Shown here one piece after another: positions 17,557 through 24,746 of a stretch of 64,000 bases of DNA (positions are counted from its first letter, which is position 1; each line of letters begins with the position of its first letter). A model generated the notes under the pieces. It ran no database searches. It was given only the letters and a program-made list of their open reading frames with translations, and had not been told where the DNA came from. The position numbers were made by a program, and so were the translations under genes. Origin of the DNA: Flavobacteriales bacterium (lineage in GTDB: Bacteria; Bacteroidota; Bacteroidia; Flavobacteriales_F; PHOS-HE28); NCBI GenBank assembly GCA_016713875.1, contig JADJOI010000003.1:2480001-2544000 (forward strand). Direction: 5' to 3'.

Positions 17557-17889
17557 TCACTTCTCCGGCTTCACGCCCAGCATGTGCTCGGCGAAATAGG
17601 CCCCGAAATCACGCATCTGTGCGGCCATGCGTCCCTCCCCAGTGGCCCGCTCGAAGGTGTCGGCCATGGTGAGGATGTTCTGGTGGAAGAACCGCTTCAT
17701 GTCCTCCACGCTCATGGTCTTCGTCCATAGGTCGATGCGCAGGGTGTTCTGCTCGCGTTCGTCCCACAGCGCGAGCAACATGGCGCGCGCCTCACTGCGC
17801 GCGCCGCCGTCCTCGGCCTCCCAGTGGATGCGTTCGGGCACATGGTTCTCGTCCAGTTGCACGTCGATCCGGATCTCCGATGTCCTCAT
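17557..17889 (-). CDS. gldC: Gliding motility protein GldC
   Basis: Cytoplasmic protein of 110 aa, the usual length of GldC, one of the proteins that support gliding in Flavobacterium; its biochemical role is not known. The family pattern is recognisable in RIDVQLDENHVPERIHWEAEDGG, followed by an alkylated-size helical C-terminus with FFHQNILTMADTFERAT. It starts 8 nt after gldB, the partner gene with which it is normally cotranscribed. Confidence 0.85.
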   Translation of the reverse strand: MRTSEIRIDVQLDENHVPERIHWEAEDGGARSEARAMLLALWDEREQNTLRIDLWTKTMSVEDMKRFFHQNILTMADTFERATGEGRMAAQMRDFGAYFAEHMLGVKPEK

Positions 17890-17897
17890 GGTGGTCT

Positions 17898-18931
17898 TCA
17901 GTCGCGGGGCTTGTAGGCCTTAAGGATGGTGCGGGCGTCGAGCCCGTTGAACAGGTCGGGCAGGCGGGTACCCGGGTGCTCCTTCAGATAGGCCTGCACC
18001 ATGCGCTGGCCGATCCACTCGCCGATGTGGCCCGGGCTTTCGCGGGGCAGGCCGCTGGTGAAAGGGCCATCGTTCAGATAGGCGGCGATGCGCTCGGGGT
18101 CCTTGCTGAACAGATGCCCCTCGCTGACCAGGGTGCGCCAAATGTTGAACTCGTTGGCCTCGCACCAGGCCAACTGCTCGGACGTGAAGGCCAGCTTCAG
18201 GTCGGGCCCGACATCCGGCAGCAGCGCCTCCAACAGCACCATCACCTTGCCCACCTCCACCATCTGGGTGAGCAGGTCCTCCCCGGAGGCATCGCGCAGG
18301 TAGTGCACCATCAGCCATCCCTTCATCGCCGCAGGCACGAGCATGTCCGGCACCATGCGGCGCTTCACATAGTTCGGGAAGGCCTCCGGGGCCAGCAGGC
18401 CCACCACGGGTGGTCGGCACCGATGAACCACTCGATGCCCACGCCCAGCACGCTGTCCGTGGGAAAGATGCCGTAGTTGTACCCGGCGTTGAAGATGACC
18501 ACGCGCGGCACCAGGCTGTCGGGGAAGAGGGTCTTCAGCCTTCCGAAGGCCGACCCGAAGGCCGCACGTTCCGGGGCCATATCCCCGAAGAGACTGTCGG
18601 CGGCGGCCTGCGCCGCGGCCCAGTCCGGATCACGCGTGAAGTGCATCAGGGCCATGCTGAGCCGCGGATCGTTCACGGGTGCGGCCCGGAGCACCTGCTC
18701 CACGTAGATCCGATGGAACTCCCCCAGGTCGGCGTAAGCGCGGAGGTTCGCGCCCGCGAGCGAATCCGGCGGAGCGTGGAACATCAGTTGGTCGAGGCGA
18801 TAAGGCACCACCACCACCGGAGAGGACTCCACCACCAAGGGCTCCGAAGTATCGCCGCAGGCGGTGAACAGAAGGAGCAACGCGCCGGAGAGGGTGCGGA
18901 CGGCCCGATTACCTTTGGCGCCAACGAACAT
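17898..18931 (-). pseudogene. gldB: gldB, frameshifted (gliding motility lipoprotein GldB)
   Basis: GldB is a lipoprotein needed for gliding and T9SS function. The ATG at 18931 begins a lipoprotein signal with lipobox FTAC (Cys near residue 25). The frame runs through YNYGIFPTDSVLGVGIEWF, then fails at about 18407: the rest of GldB (VVGLLAPEAFPNYVKRRM onward) continues in the -1 frame down to the stop at 17898. One missing base in the CCCG at 18407-18410 explains the break; repaired, the product would be about 344 aa, close to usual GldB length. Each half is well conserved, so the lesion is recent or is a sequencing error. No canonical slippery heptamer was found at the junction. Confidence 0.85.
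18910..18917 (+). promoter_or_regulatory. Putative -7 element TACCTTTG (beta-barrel gene)
   Basis: Exact TAnnTTTG match 25 nt before the ATG at 18943. It lies within the first codons of the divergent gldB. Confidence 0.6.
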
Positions 18932-18935
18932 CGCG

Positions 18936-18943
18936 CAAACCTA
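18936..18943 (-). promoter_or_regulatory. Putative -7 element TAGGTTTG (gldB)
   Basis: Minus-strand TAGGTTTG ends 4 nt before the gldB ATG (18931), implying a nearly leaderless mRNA. Its first base is the complement of the A of the divergent gene's ATG. Confidence 0.55.
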
Positions 18944-19689
18944 TGAAGAAGGCGTTCCTTCCCCTTGCGATCGCGGCCTTGCTGGCCCTTCCGTCCACGG
19001 CCCAGGAGTCCAAGGGCTTCAAGCTCGGCATCAAGGCCGCACCCAACCTGGGCTGGATCAAGTCCACCACCAAAGAACTGGAAGGCGATGGGGTGAACCT
19101 CGGCTTCTCCTTCGGCCTGATGACCGACTTCCGTCTGGGCAGCGACAACTACGCGCTGAGCACCGGCCTCTATATGAACCTCCTGGGCGCGAACCAGACC
19201 AGCAAGTCGTACAAGACGGCGATCGGCGGCTTGGAGCGCACCGTCCCCGCCTTTGAATTCGCCAGGCGCTATCAGTATGTGGAGCTGCCGATCATGATCA
19301 AGTTGAAGACCAACGAGATGGGTTACATGACCTACTTCGGTCAATTGGGCTTCGGATCCGCCTTCTGTGTATCGGCCAAGAGTGACGAATACAGCTACAA
19401 TGCGGTGAGCACCGGCATCGGAGCGGACGCCAGGTTCGACCGCGAGGAGAAGGCCAACATCCTGAAGGAGACGGTGCCTTTCAGAGCGTCGTTGGTGGTG
19501 GGCGTCGGTGCGGAGTACAAGTTCGCCGGCAACACCGCGCTGGTCTTCGGCATCAATTACAACAACGGGTTCACCGACACCTTCGACAAGGCCGTCCTCT
19601 TCGACCGGAAGGATGCAGAGGTGGGCGACCAGGTGGAGGCGCATGGCAAGCTCCACTATGGGGAGCTGCTGCTGGGCGTGTACTTCTGA
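18943..19689 (+). CDS. Outer-membrane beta-barrel protein (PorT-like family)
   Basis: A 248-aa exported protein with a signal peptide ending at STAQES (about residue 21). The mature part is built of alternating amphipathic strands with Gly/aromatic girdle residues and ends in the aromatic LLLGVYF, as expected for an 8-10-stranded barrel of the OMP_b-brl_2/PorT type. True PorT is a T9SS component, and the neighbouring gldB/gldC suit that, but barrels of this fold are hard to tell apart by eye, so only the family is given. A terminator follows at 19709-19740. Confidence 0.7.
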   Translation: MKKAFLPLAIAALLALPSTAQESKGFKLGIKAAPNLGWIKSTTKELEGDGVNLGFSFGLMTDFRLGSDNYALSTGLYMNLLGANQTSKSYKTAIGGLERTVPAFEFARRYQYVELPIMIKLKTNEMGYMTYFGQLGFGSAFCVSAKSDEYSYNAVSTGIGADARFDREEKANILKETVPFRASLVVGVGAEYKFAGNTALVFGINYNNGFTDTFDKAVLFDRKDAEVGDQVEAHGKLHYGELLLGVYF

Positions 19690-19708
19690 CCGCAGGCATC
19701 CCTGGTTC

Positions 19709-19740
19709 GAAAGGCCCTGCGCACCTTCGCGGGGCCTTTC
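19709..19740 (+). terminator. Rho-independent-type terminator
   Basis: GAAAGGCCC (19709-19717) and GGGCCTTTC (19732-19740) form a perfect 9-bp stem with a 14-nt loop, followed by a short T-containing run (catttcatc). It lies 20 nt after the beta-barrel gene and just before nadE. Confidence 0.7.
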
Positions 19741-19753
19741 CATTTCATCCCCC

Positions 19754-20551
19754 ATGGACAGCATCGCCATCGCCGACCACATCACCGACTGGTTGAAGGA
19801 ACAATGCACGCGCACCGGTCAGCGGGGCTTCGTGGTGGGCGTCAGCGGCGGGGTGGACAGCGCGCTCACCAGCACCCTGTGCGCCCGCACGGGCCTGCCG
19901 ACGCTGTGTGTGGAGATGCCGATCCACCAGTCCCGTGCGCAGGTGCAACGCGCGCAGGACCATATCAGCTGGCTGGGTGCGCGCCACCCCAACGCGCGGA
20001 TGGAGGTGGTGACGCTCACCCCGGTGTTCGACCAACTGATCGCCACGCTTCCGGTGTTCCACGACCAGGCCGTGATGGAACTGGCGCAGGCGAACGCGCG
20101 GGCGCGGTTGCGCATGACCACGCTCTACTACTTCGCCGGGCTGCTGCGCCATCTGGTGGCGGGCACCGGTAACAAGGTGGAGGACTTCGGCGTGGGCTTC
20201 TTCACCAAGTACGGCGATGGCGGCGTGGACCTCTCCCCCATCGCCGACCTCACCAAGACGGAGGTGTTCGCCGTGACGAAGGCACTGGGCGTCATCGACA
20301 GCATCCTGCAGGCGAAGCCCACCGACGGGCTGTGGGGCGATGACCGCAGCGACGAGGACCAGATCGGCGCGAGCTATCCGGAGCTGGAGTGGGCCATGGC
20401 GTTGCGCGAGCGTGGAACGGACCCGGCGACCCTGGAGCTCACGGGCCGTCAGCGCAGTGTACTGGCCATCTACGACCAACGCAACGCCGCCAATCGCCAC
20501 AAGATGGAGCCCATCCCCGTCTGCGTCGTGCCATCGTCGCTCAAGTCCTGA
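19754..20551 (+). CDS. nadE: NH3-dependent NAD(+) synthetase NadE
   Basis: Last step of NAD synthesis: ATP-dependent amidation of deamido-NAD. The 265-aa protein has the PP-loop SGGVDS at 31-36 and the conserved GTGNKVEDFGVGFFTKYGDGG region that binds deamido-NAD and the partner subunit. No glutaminase domain is present, so ammonia is the expected donor. The frame is open upstream, but the ATG at 19754 lies after the terminator and starts at the family's normal N-terminus. Confidence 0.94.
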   Translation: MDSIAIADHITDWLKEQCTRTGQRGFVVGVSGGVDSALTSTLCARTGLPTLCVEMPIHQSRAQVQRAQDHISWLGARHPNARMEVVTLTPVFDQLIATLPVFHDQAVMELAQANARARLRMTTLYYFAGLLRHLVAGTGNKVEDFGVGFFTKYGDGGVDLSPIADLTKTEVFAVTKALGVIDSILQAKPTDGLWGDDRSDEDQIGASYPELEWAMALRERGTDPATLELTGRQRSVLAIYDQRNAANRHKMEPIPVCVVPSSLKS

Positions 20552-20563
20552 AGGTCCAGGCCC

Positions 20564-21652
20564 GTGCGTCGACTTCGTCCGGTGTTCCTTTTCGCGGCGC
20601 TGTCGGCCGGAACGCCCCTGTTCGGCCAGGTCGAACGCTGGGCAACGCCCACCAACGGAGGCTTCGACAGCAGCTACGTGCTCGATCTCACCCACCTGCT
20701 GACCCTGCGGGTGTACATGAGCACCAAGTTCAACTCCATCGAACTGCGCGATGCCGCTCGCGAGAGCCGGGTGAGCTACCGGCCCAACACCACCATCAAC
20801 CTCGGCCTGGGCGCCAGCTACCGCGGCCTCACCGGCAACCTGGGCTTCGGGTTCGGCTTTCTCAACAACGACGACGCGGATCTGGGTGAGACCCGCTACC
20901 TCGATGCGCAGGGTAATCTGTTCGGTCGGCGTTTCGCGGTCAACCTGTTCGCCCAATCGTACAAAGGCTACTACATCGACGTGTTGAACTATCCGGGCTC
21001 CGCGGAGGGCGACACGCTGTATGCGCGCATCCTGCGCGAGGACCGGCTGCGTCCGGACCTGGTGCAGGAGAACCTCGGGCTGAGCGTGCTGCACATCCTC
21101 GGCAACCGGCGGTTCAGCTACCGGGCCGCCTTCAACCAGGATGCATGGCAGCGACGGAGCGCGGGATCCATGCTCGTGGGAGGCTACGGGGTGTTCCAGG
21201 CGATGCGGTCCGAGCGGCCGGAGATCCCATCGGAACTCGACAGCTTGTTCGCGCCGGTGCTCAGGTTCCGTCGGCTGGAGCAGGCGGAGCTCGGCGGCCT
21301 GATCGGTTATGCGCACAGCTTCGTCATCCGGCGGCATGTGTTCATCTCGTTGTCCATTGCCGGCGGTCTCGGCCTGGTGCGCAGCGAGGGCTGGTACCCG
21401 GAGGCGGACACCGACCGGCGCGACGTCATCTGGTCGGCCGGCCTGCGCAGCCAGCAGCGCATCGCCCTCGGCTACAACAGCGCGCGTACCTGTGTCGGCG
21501 TGTCCCTCTCCAACGAGACCTCCAGCACGAACCCCGACCGCGACGCGACCTACGCGTGGAACGTGGGCAACCTGCGCCTCTTCGTCGCCTATCGCGTTCC
21601 CGTGCGGCTGGGCATCGTGGACAAGGTGATGTCCCGGCTGGGGCTTTTATGA
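20564..21652 (+). CDS. DUF4421-type outer-membrane protein
   Basis: A 362-aa exported protein starting with GTG at 20564, 12 nt after nadE. A signal peptide (cleavage after about residue 21, LFGQ) is followed by a likely 14-18-stranded barrel. RPNTTINLGLGASYRGLTG and the later SKGYYID-like segment resemble the Bacteroidetes DUF4421 family, whose function is unknown. The family call is from memory of its pattern and is moderate. Confidence 0.65.
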   Translation: MRRLRPVFLFAALSAGTPLFGQVERWATPTNGGFDSSYVLDLTHLLTLRVYMSTKFNSIELRDAARESRVSYRPNTTINLGLGASYRGLTGNLGFGFGFLNNDDADLGETRYLDAQGNLFGRRFAVNLFAQSYKGYYIDVLNYPGSAEGDTLYARILREDRLRPDLVQENLGLSVLHILGNRRFSYRAAFNQDAWQRRSAGSMLVGGYGVFQAMRSERPEIPSELDSLFAPVLRFRRLEQAELGGLIGYAHSFVIRRHVFISLSIAGGLGLVRSEGWYPEADTDRRDVIWSAGLRSQQRIALGYNSARTCVGVSLSNETSSTNPDRDATYAWNVGNLRLFVAYRVPVRLGIVDKVMSRLGLL

Positions 21653-21683
21653 GCCCGATCATGCCGACACGCCACCCTGGAGG

Positions 21684-21691
21684 TAGTTTCG
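21684..21691 (+). promoter_or_regulatory. Putative -7 element TAGTTTCG
   Basis: TAGTTTCG, one mismatch from TAnnTTTG, ends 4 nt before the ATG at 21696. Confidence 0.45.
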
Positions 21692-21695
21692 CGGC

Positions 21696-22595
21696 ATGAA
21701 GCACCGCGCCCCCTTCCTCGCTCTCGCGTTCCCTGCCTTGTTGTCCGCCGTCCCCGGCCTGCTGCACGCACAGGACCGATCGGCCAGCGGTCTCCTGCTC
21801 AACTGGACGAACACCATCGTGGTGGAGCAGGACACCTTGCTGAACAAGACCCACAAGCTGCGGGCGCATGCGTTCATGGTCCACGAAGCGGACCCTGGCG
21901 CGGCCTTGAACGCGTTGAAGGCGGCCTACGCCGGCCAGAACGCGAAGTTCAGCGGGTCCGACCCCGTGAGCGGCCTGGTGACCGTCAGCGGTCTGGGAGA
22001 GGCCCCGATCCTGCTCATCGCTTCCGCCGTCAAGGACAAGAAGGCGGGTGCTGCGCGGATGCGCGTGGTGTATGCCGCCAACGACAGTAGCGCGCTCGAA
22101 GGCGGGCGCGATGCGGCCCATGCCCTGGCCATCCAGCTCAATCGGGCGATCGTGCAACAGCAGATCGACGAGCAGCAGAGGGTCGTGGACAAGGCCGGCA
22201 GCAAGCTGGAGAGCGCCCAGAACGATCAGGCCAAGGCCCAGAAAAAGGCCAGCAGCGCGGCCAGCGACCTGGAGAAGGCGAAAAAGGAAAAGAGCAAGCT
22301 GGCGGACAAACAGGCCCAGCTGCAGAAGGATCAGCAGCGGCTCCAAGAACGCTACAACAGCAGCCAGGCGCCGAAGGACCTGGAGAAGCTCACCAAGGTG
22401 CAAGGGCAACTGGTGAAGGTCCAACAGGACCTTGCGAAGCAACTGAAGAAGGAGGCCGATGCCCAGAAGACGGCGAACAAGCGGCAGGACGAGATCCCCG
22501 ACGCCCAGAAGGAGCAGCAGGGCCACCAGGTGACCAAGGAGCAGGCCGTGAGCGAGCTCGAAGCGCTGAAGCGCAAGCTGGAAGCGATCCGCTGA
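21696..22595 (+). CDS. Exported coiled-coil protein of unknown function
   Basis: 299 aa with a signal peptide (hydrophobic 8-22, cleavage after LLHAQ). Residues 25-145 form a globular part with mixed alpha/beta character; from about 150 to the end the protein is a charged, Gln/Lys/Ala-rich coiled coil with repeated KA(Q)KKASS/EKAKKEKSK-type heptads. No enzyme motif was recognised. It may be a periplasmic structural or scaffolding protein. Its 3' end meets that of the convergent broken phosphatase gene. Confidence 0.7.
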   Translation: MKHRAPFLALAFPALLSAVPGLLHAQDRSASGLLLNWTNTIVVEQDTLLNKTHKLRAHAFMVHEADPGAALNALKAAYAGQNAKFSGSDPVSGLVTVSGLGEAPILLIASAVKDKKAGAARMRVVYAANDSSALEGGRDAAHALAIQLNRAIVQQQIDEQQRVVDKAGSKLESAQNDQAKAQKKASSAASDLEKAKKEKSKLADKQAQLQKDQQRLQERYNSSQAPKDLEKLTKVQGQLVKVQQDLAKQLKKEADAQKTANKRQDEIPDAQKEQQGHQVTKEQAVSELEALKRKLEAIR

Positions 22596-24085
22596 TCAGA
22601 GCCGCACACCCAGCACGAGCACATCGTCCACGCTGGGCCGGTCCTGTTGCCAGAGCGCCAGTGCGCCCTACACCCTGTGCAACTGGTCCTGCATCGGCAT
22701 GGCGGCGATGTCGGCCAGGAGCTCCTTGAGCCGTTTGCGACCGAACTTCCGGTCCGCCGGACCGCCGAGCTGGTCCTGCAGGCCGTCCGAGCAGAGGTAG
22801 AGCATGTCGCCTGGGCGCACATCGAGTGTGTGTTCCGTGAACGGACAGCCCGCTTCCGGCATCAGGCCCACCGGCATACGGTCGCCGGCGACATCCGTGA
22901 GCTCGCGGCCGCGGACCCGGTAGATCGGATGCATGGCGCCCGCGAAGCGCAGCGTTCCGGTGCGGTGATCCAGTGCACAGATGCCGATGTCCATCCCGTC
23001 CTGCGGGCCCTGGCGTCCCGGTCGCTGCAGGGCGCGGATCACCGCTTCGCGCAGGCGGTCGAGGATCTCGGCCGGTCGATCCACGCGCTGTTCCACCACC
23101 ACGCCGTGCAGCAGAGTACAGCCCAGGATGCTCATCAGCGCGCCTGGCACGCCATGCCCGGTATGGTCCGCAACGGCCCACACGGTGCGTCCTTCCACAG
23201 GAGCGCACCATGGCAGGTCGCCGCTCACGAAGTCCTTGGGGCGGTGCAGCAGGAAGTGGCCGGCGGTGTACCGGTCGAGGAGGATGGTGTCCGGCACTAC
23301 GGCCTGCTGGATGTGCTGGCTGTAGCGGATGCTGTCGGTGAGGTCGCGATACGCGGCCTCGATCACGGCGCGTTGCTCCTGGGCCTCGGCGGTGCGGGCC
23401 CGCCGGTCCTCGCGGAGGCGCACCTCCCGTTATGTGAGGCGATGCCGGTTGTGGGCCATCACAGTGGAGATCACCATCACCGCAGCGAGCAGGGTGCCCC
23501 AAGGGCCATCACCTCGGCCGGTGCCAATGCGCTGTGCGCCCTGAGGAAGAACACAATGGCCGCGGCGGTGAGGCCGAGCACGGCGAGGCCCCAGGCCAGC
23601 GGCCATAAGATGATCATCGAGGCCCCGACGAAGAGCACCGCGTACGCCAGCGCGTGCAGTCGGAACAGGTCGGGGCCCATGAAGCTCCACATCCAGGCGT
23701 TCTCCAGGCTGATGAGCGGGAACGGCACGAACACGAAGGAGGCGGGGCTCATCAGCAGCCTTCAGCGCCCGAGGAGCAGCAGCACAATGGTGGCGCTCAC
23801 CAGCAGCCGGAGCGCGAGGAACTCCGTCCAACGCTCGGGCATCACCGCATGGTCGTTGAACGCGAAGAGCGGGTTGAGCAGGGCGGCCACCCAGCTGCCG
23901 AGCACGCGATGGCGCCAGGCCGTGCGGTCGAGCTCGGCGCGCCAGGCCGGGACCGGAACCCGCTCCGGGGTTCGGAACAGACCGGCGATCGCCCCGAAGG
24001 GCGACCGGACCGCGAGCGCGCGTGCGGGCATCGCCCCGTCCACATGCGGGCGAAGGAGAGGTTCGGGGAGCAGGGTAGGATGCAC
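22596..24085 (-). pseudogene. Broken membrane-anchored SpoIIE/PP2C-type phosphatase
   Basis: Reading from GTG 24085, the remnant encodes a short soluble region, several membrane helices (23477-23850), then a linker helix and a SpoIIE-type PP2C domain (23421-22671) with VSGDLPW, VADHTGHGVPGALMS, and a late CSDGLQDQLGG, each close to the family motifs that bind metal. Four lesions interrupt it: TGA at 23762-23764, a 1-nt frameshift in the G run at 23497-23500, TAA at 23430-23432 and TAG at 22668-22670, after which a perfectly normal C-terminus (RPSVDDVLVLG) continues to TGA at 22596. Conserved fragments in order show recent decay. A shorter protein from GTG 23423 (251 aa) could still be made. 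Confidence 0.8.
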
Positions 24086-24123
24086 TAGCTAGTAGCCCAA
24101 CCTTGCCCCATATCGATGGTCGG

Positions 24124-24131
24124 TACCTTGG
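24124..24131 (+). promoter_or_regulatory. Possible -7 element TACCTTGG (sigma factor gene)
   Basis: TACCTTGG, one mismatch from TAnnTTTG, 45 nt before the ATG at 24177. Weak on its own. Confidence 0.3.
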
Positions 24132-24176
24132 GTCACCTTCCTGTCCTTCCTGCATCAAGGGGAATGACGGATCCCA

Positions 24177-24743
24177 ATGAGCGACCAGGAGATCATCGGC
24201 CAACTGCGAACAGGGCAACAGCACAAGGCCCTTGTGAAGCTCTATGCGCATCTGCCCAAGGTGGAACGCATGGTGCGGAACCACGGCGGCACCAGCGCCG
24301 ATGCCAAGGACCTGTTCCAGGACGCGCTGATCATCCTGCTCGGAAAGGCCAAGGACGAGGCATTCACGCTCACTTGCTCCATCGGCACCTACCTATATGC
24401 CATCTGCCGCAACAAGTGGCAGGAGGAGTTGCGCAGGCAGGGCCGCTTTACGCAGGAACTGGATGCCTTGCCCGACGAGCTGAACGACCTGGGTGCCTTG
24501 CTCGCTGATGAGCGCCACTTCGGTCTGGCCGAGCGCGCGTTGCAAGCCTTGGGTGATAAGTGTCTGGAACTCCTCAAGCGCTTTTACCTGCTGAAGGAAC
24601 CGCTGCTCACCATCGCCAAGTCCATCGGGCTTGCGGGCGAGGGCGCGGCCAAAACGCGGAAGTACAAGTGCTTGGAAGAGGCCCGCAAGCGCTACCGCTC
24701 ATTGCTCGCACAGGGATCCGTCGCAACCATCCAACACCATTGA
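24177..24743 (+). CDS. RNA polymerase sigma factor, sigma-70/ECF type
   Basis: A 188-aa protein with ECF layout: region 2 at about 18-85, including DAKDLFQDALIILL and the TYLYAICRNKWQEELRR promoter-melting segment, and a region 4 helix-turn-helix at about 120-175 in which LLTIAKSIGLAGEGAAKTRKYKCLEEARKRY occupies the recognition-helix position. It is followed after 3 nt by a transmembrane anti-sigma-like gene, the usual pairing. Target promoters are unknown. The stretch has lower GC than the dcw and envelope genes. Confidence 0.88.
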   Translation: MSDQEIIGQLRTGQQHKALVKLYAHLPKVERMVRNHGGTSADAKDLFQDALIILLGKAKDEAFTLTCSIGTYLYAICRNKWQEELRRQGRFTQELDALPDELNDLGALLADERHFGLAERALQALGDKCLELLKRFYLLKEPLLTIAKSIGLAGEGAAKTRKYKCLEEARKRYRSLLAQGSVATIQHH

Positions 24744-24746
24744 ACG

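Noticed and set aside
18400..18415. Programmed -1 frameshifting as explanation of split gldB
   Set aside because: The junction has no X-XXY-YYZ slippery sequence and no obvious downstream pseudoknot; a lost base in or next to CCCG is simpler.
23430..24284. 284-codon minus-strand frame spanning the broken phosphatase
   Set aside because: Its first two thirds are out of frame with the membrane-protein remnant and low-complexity; only the last 20 or so codons belong to the phosphatase gene.
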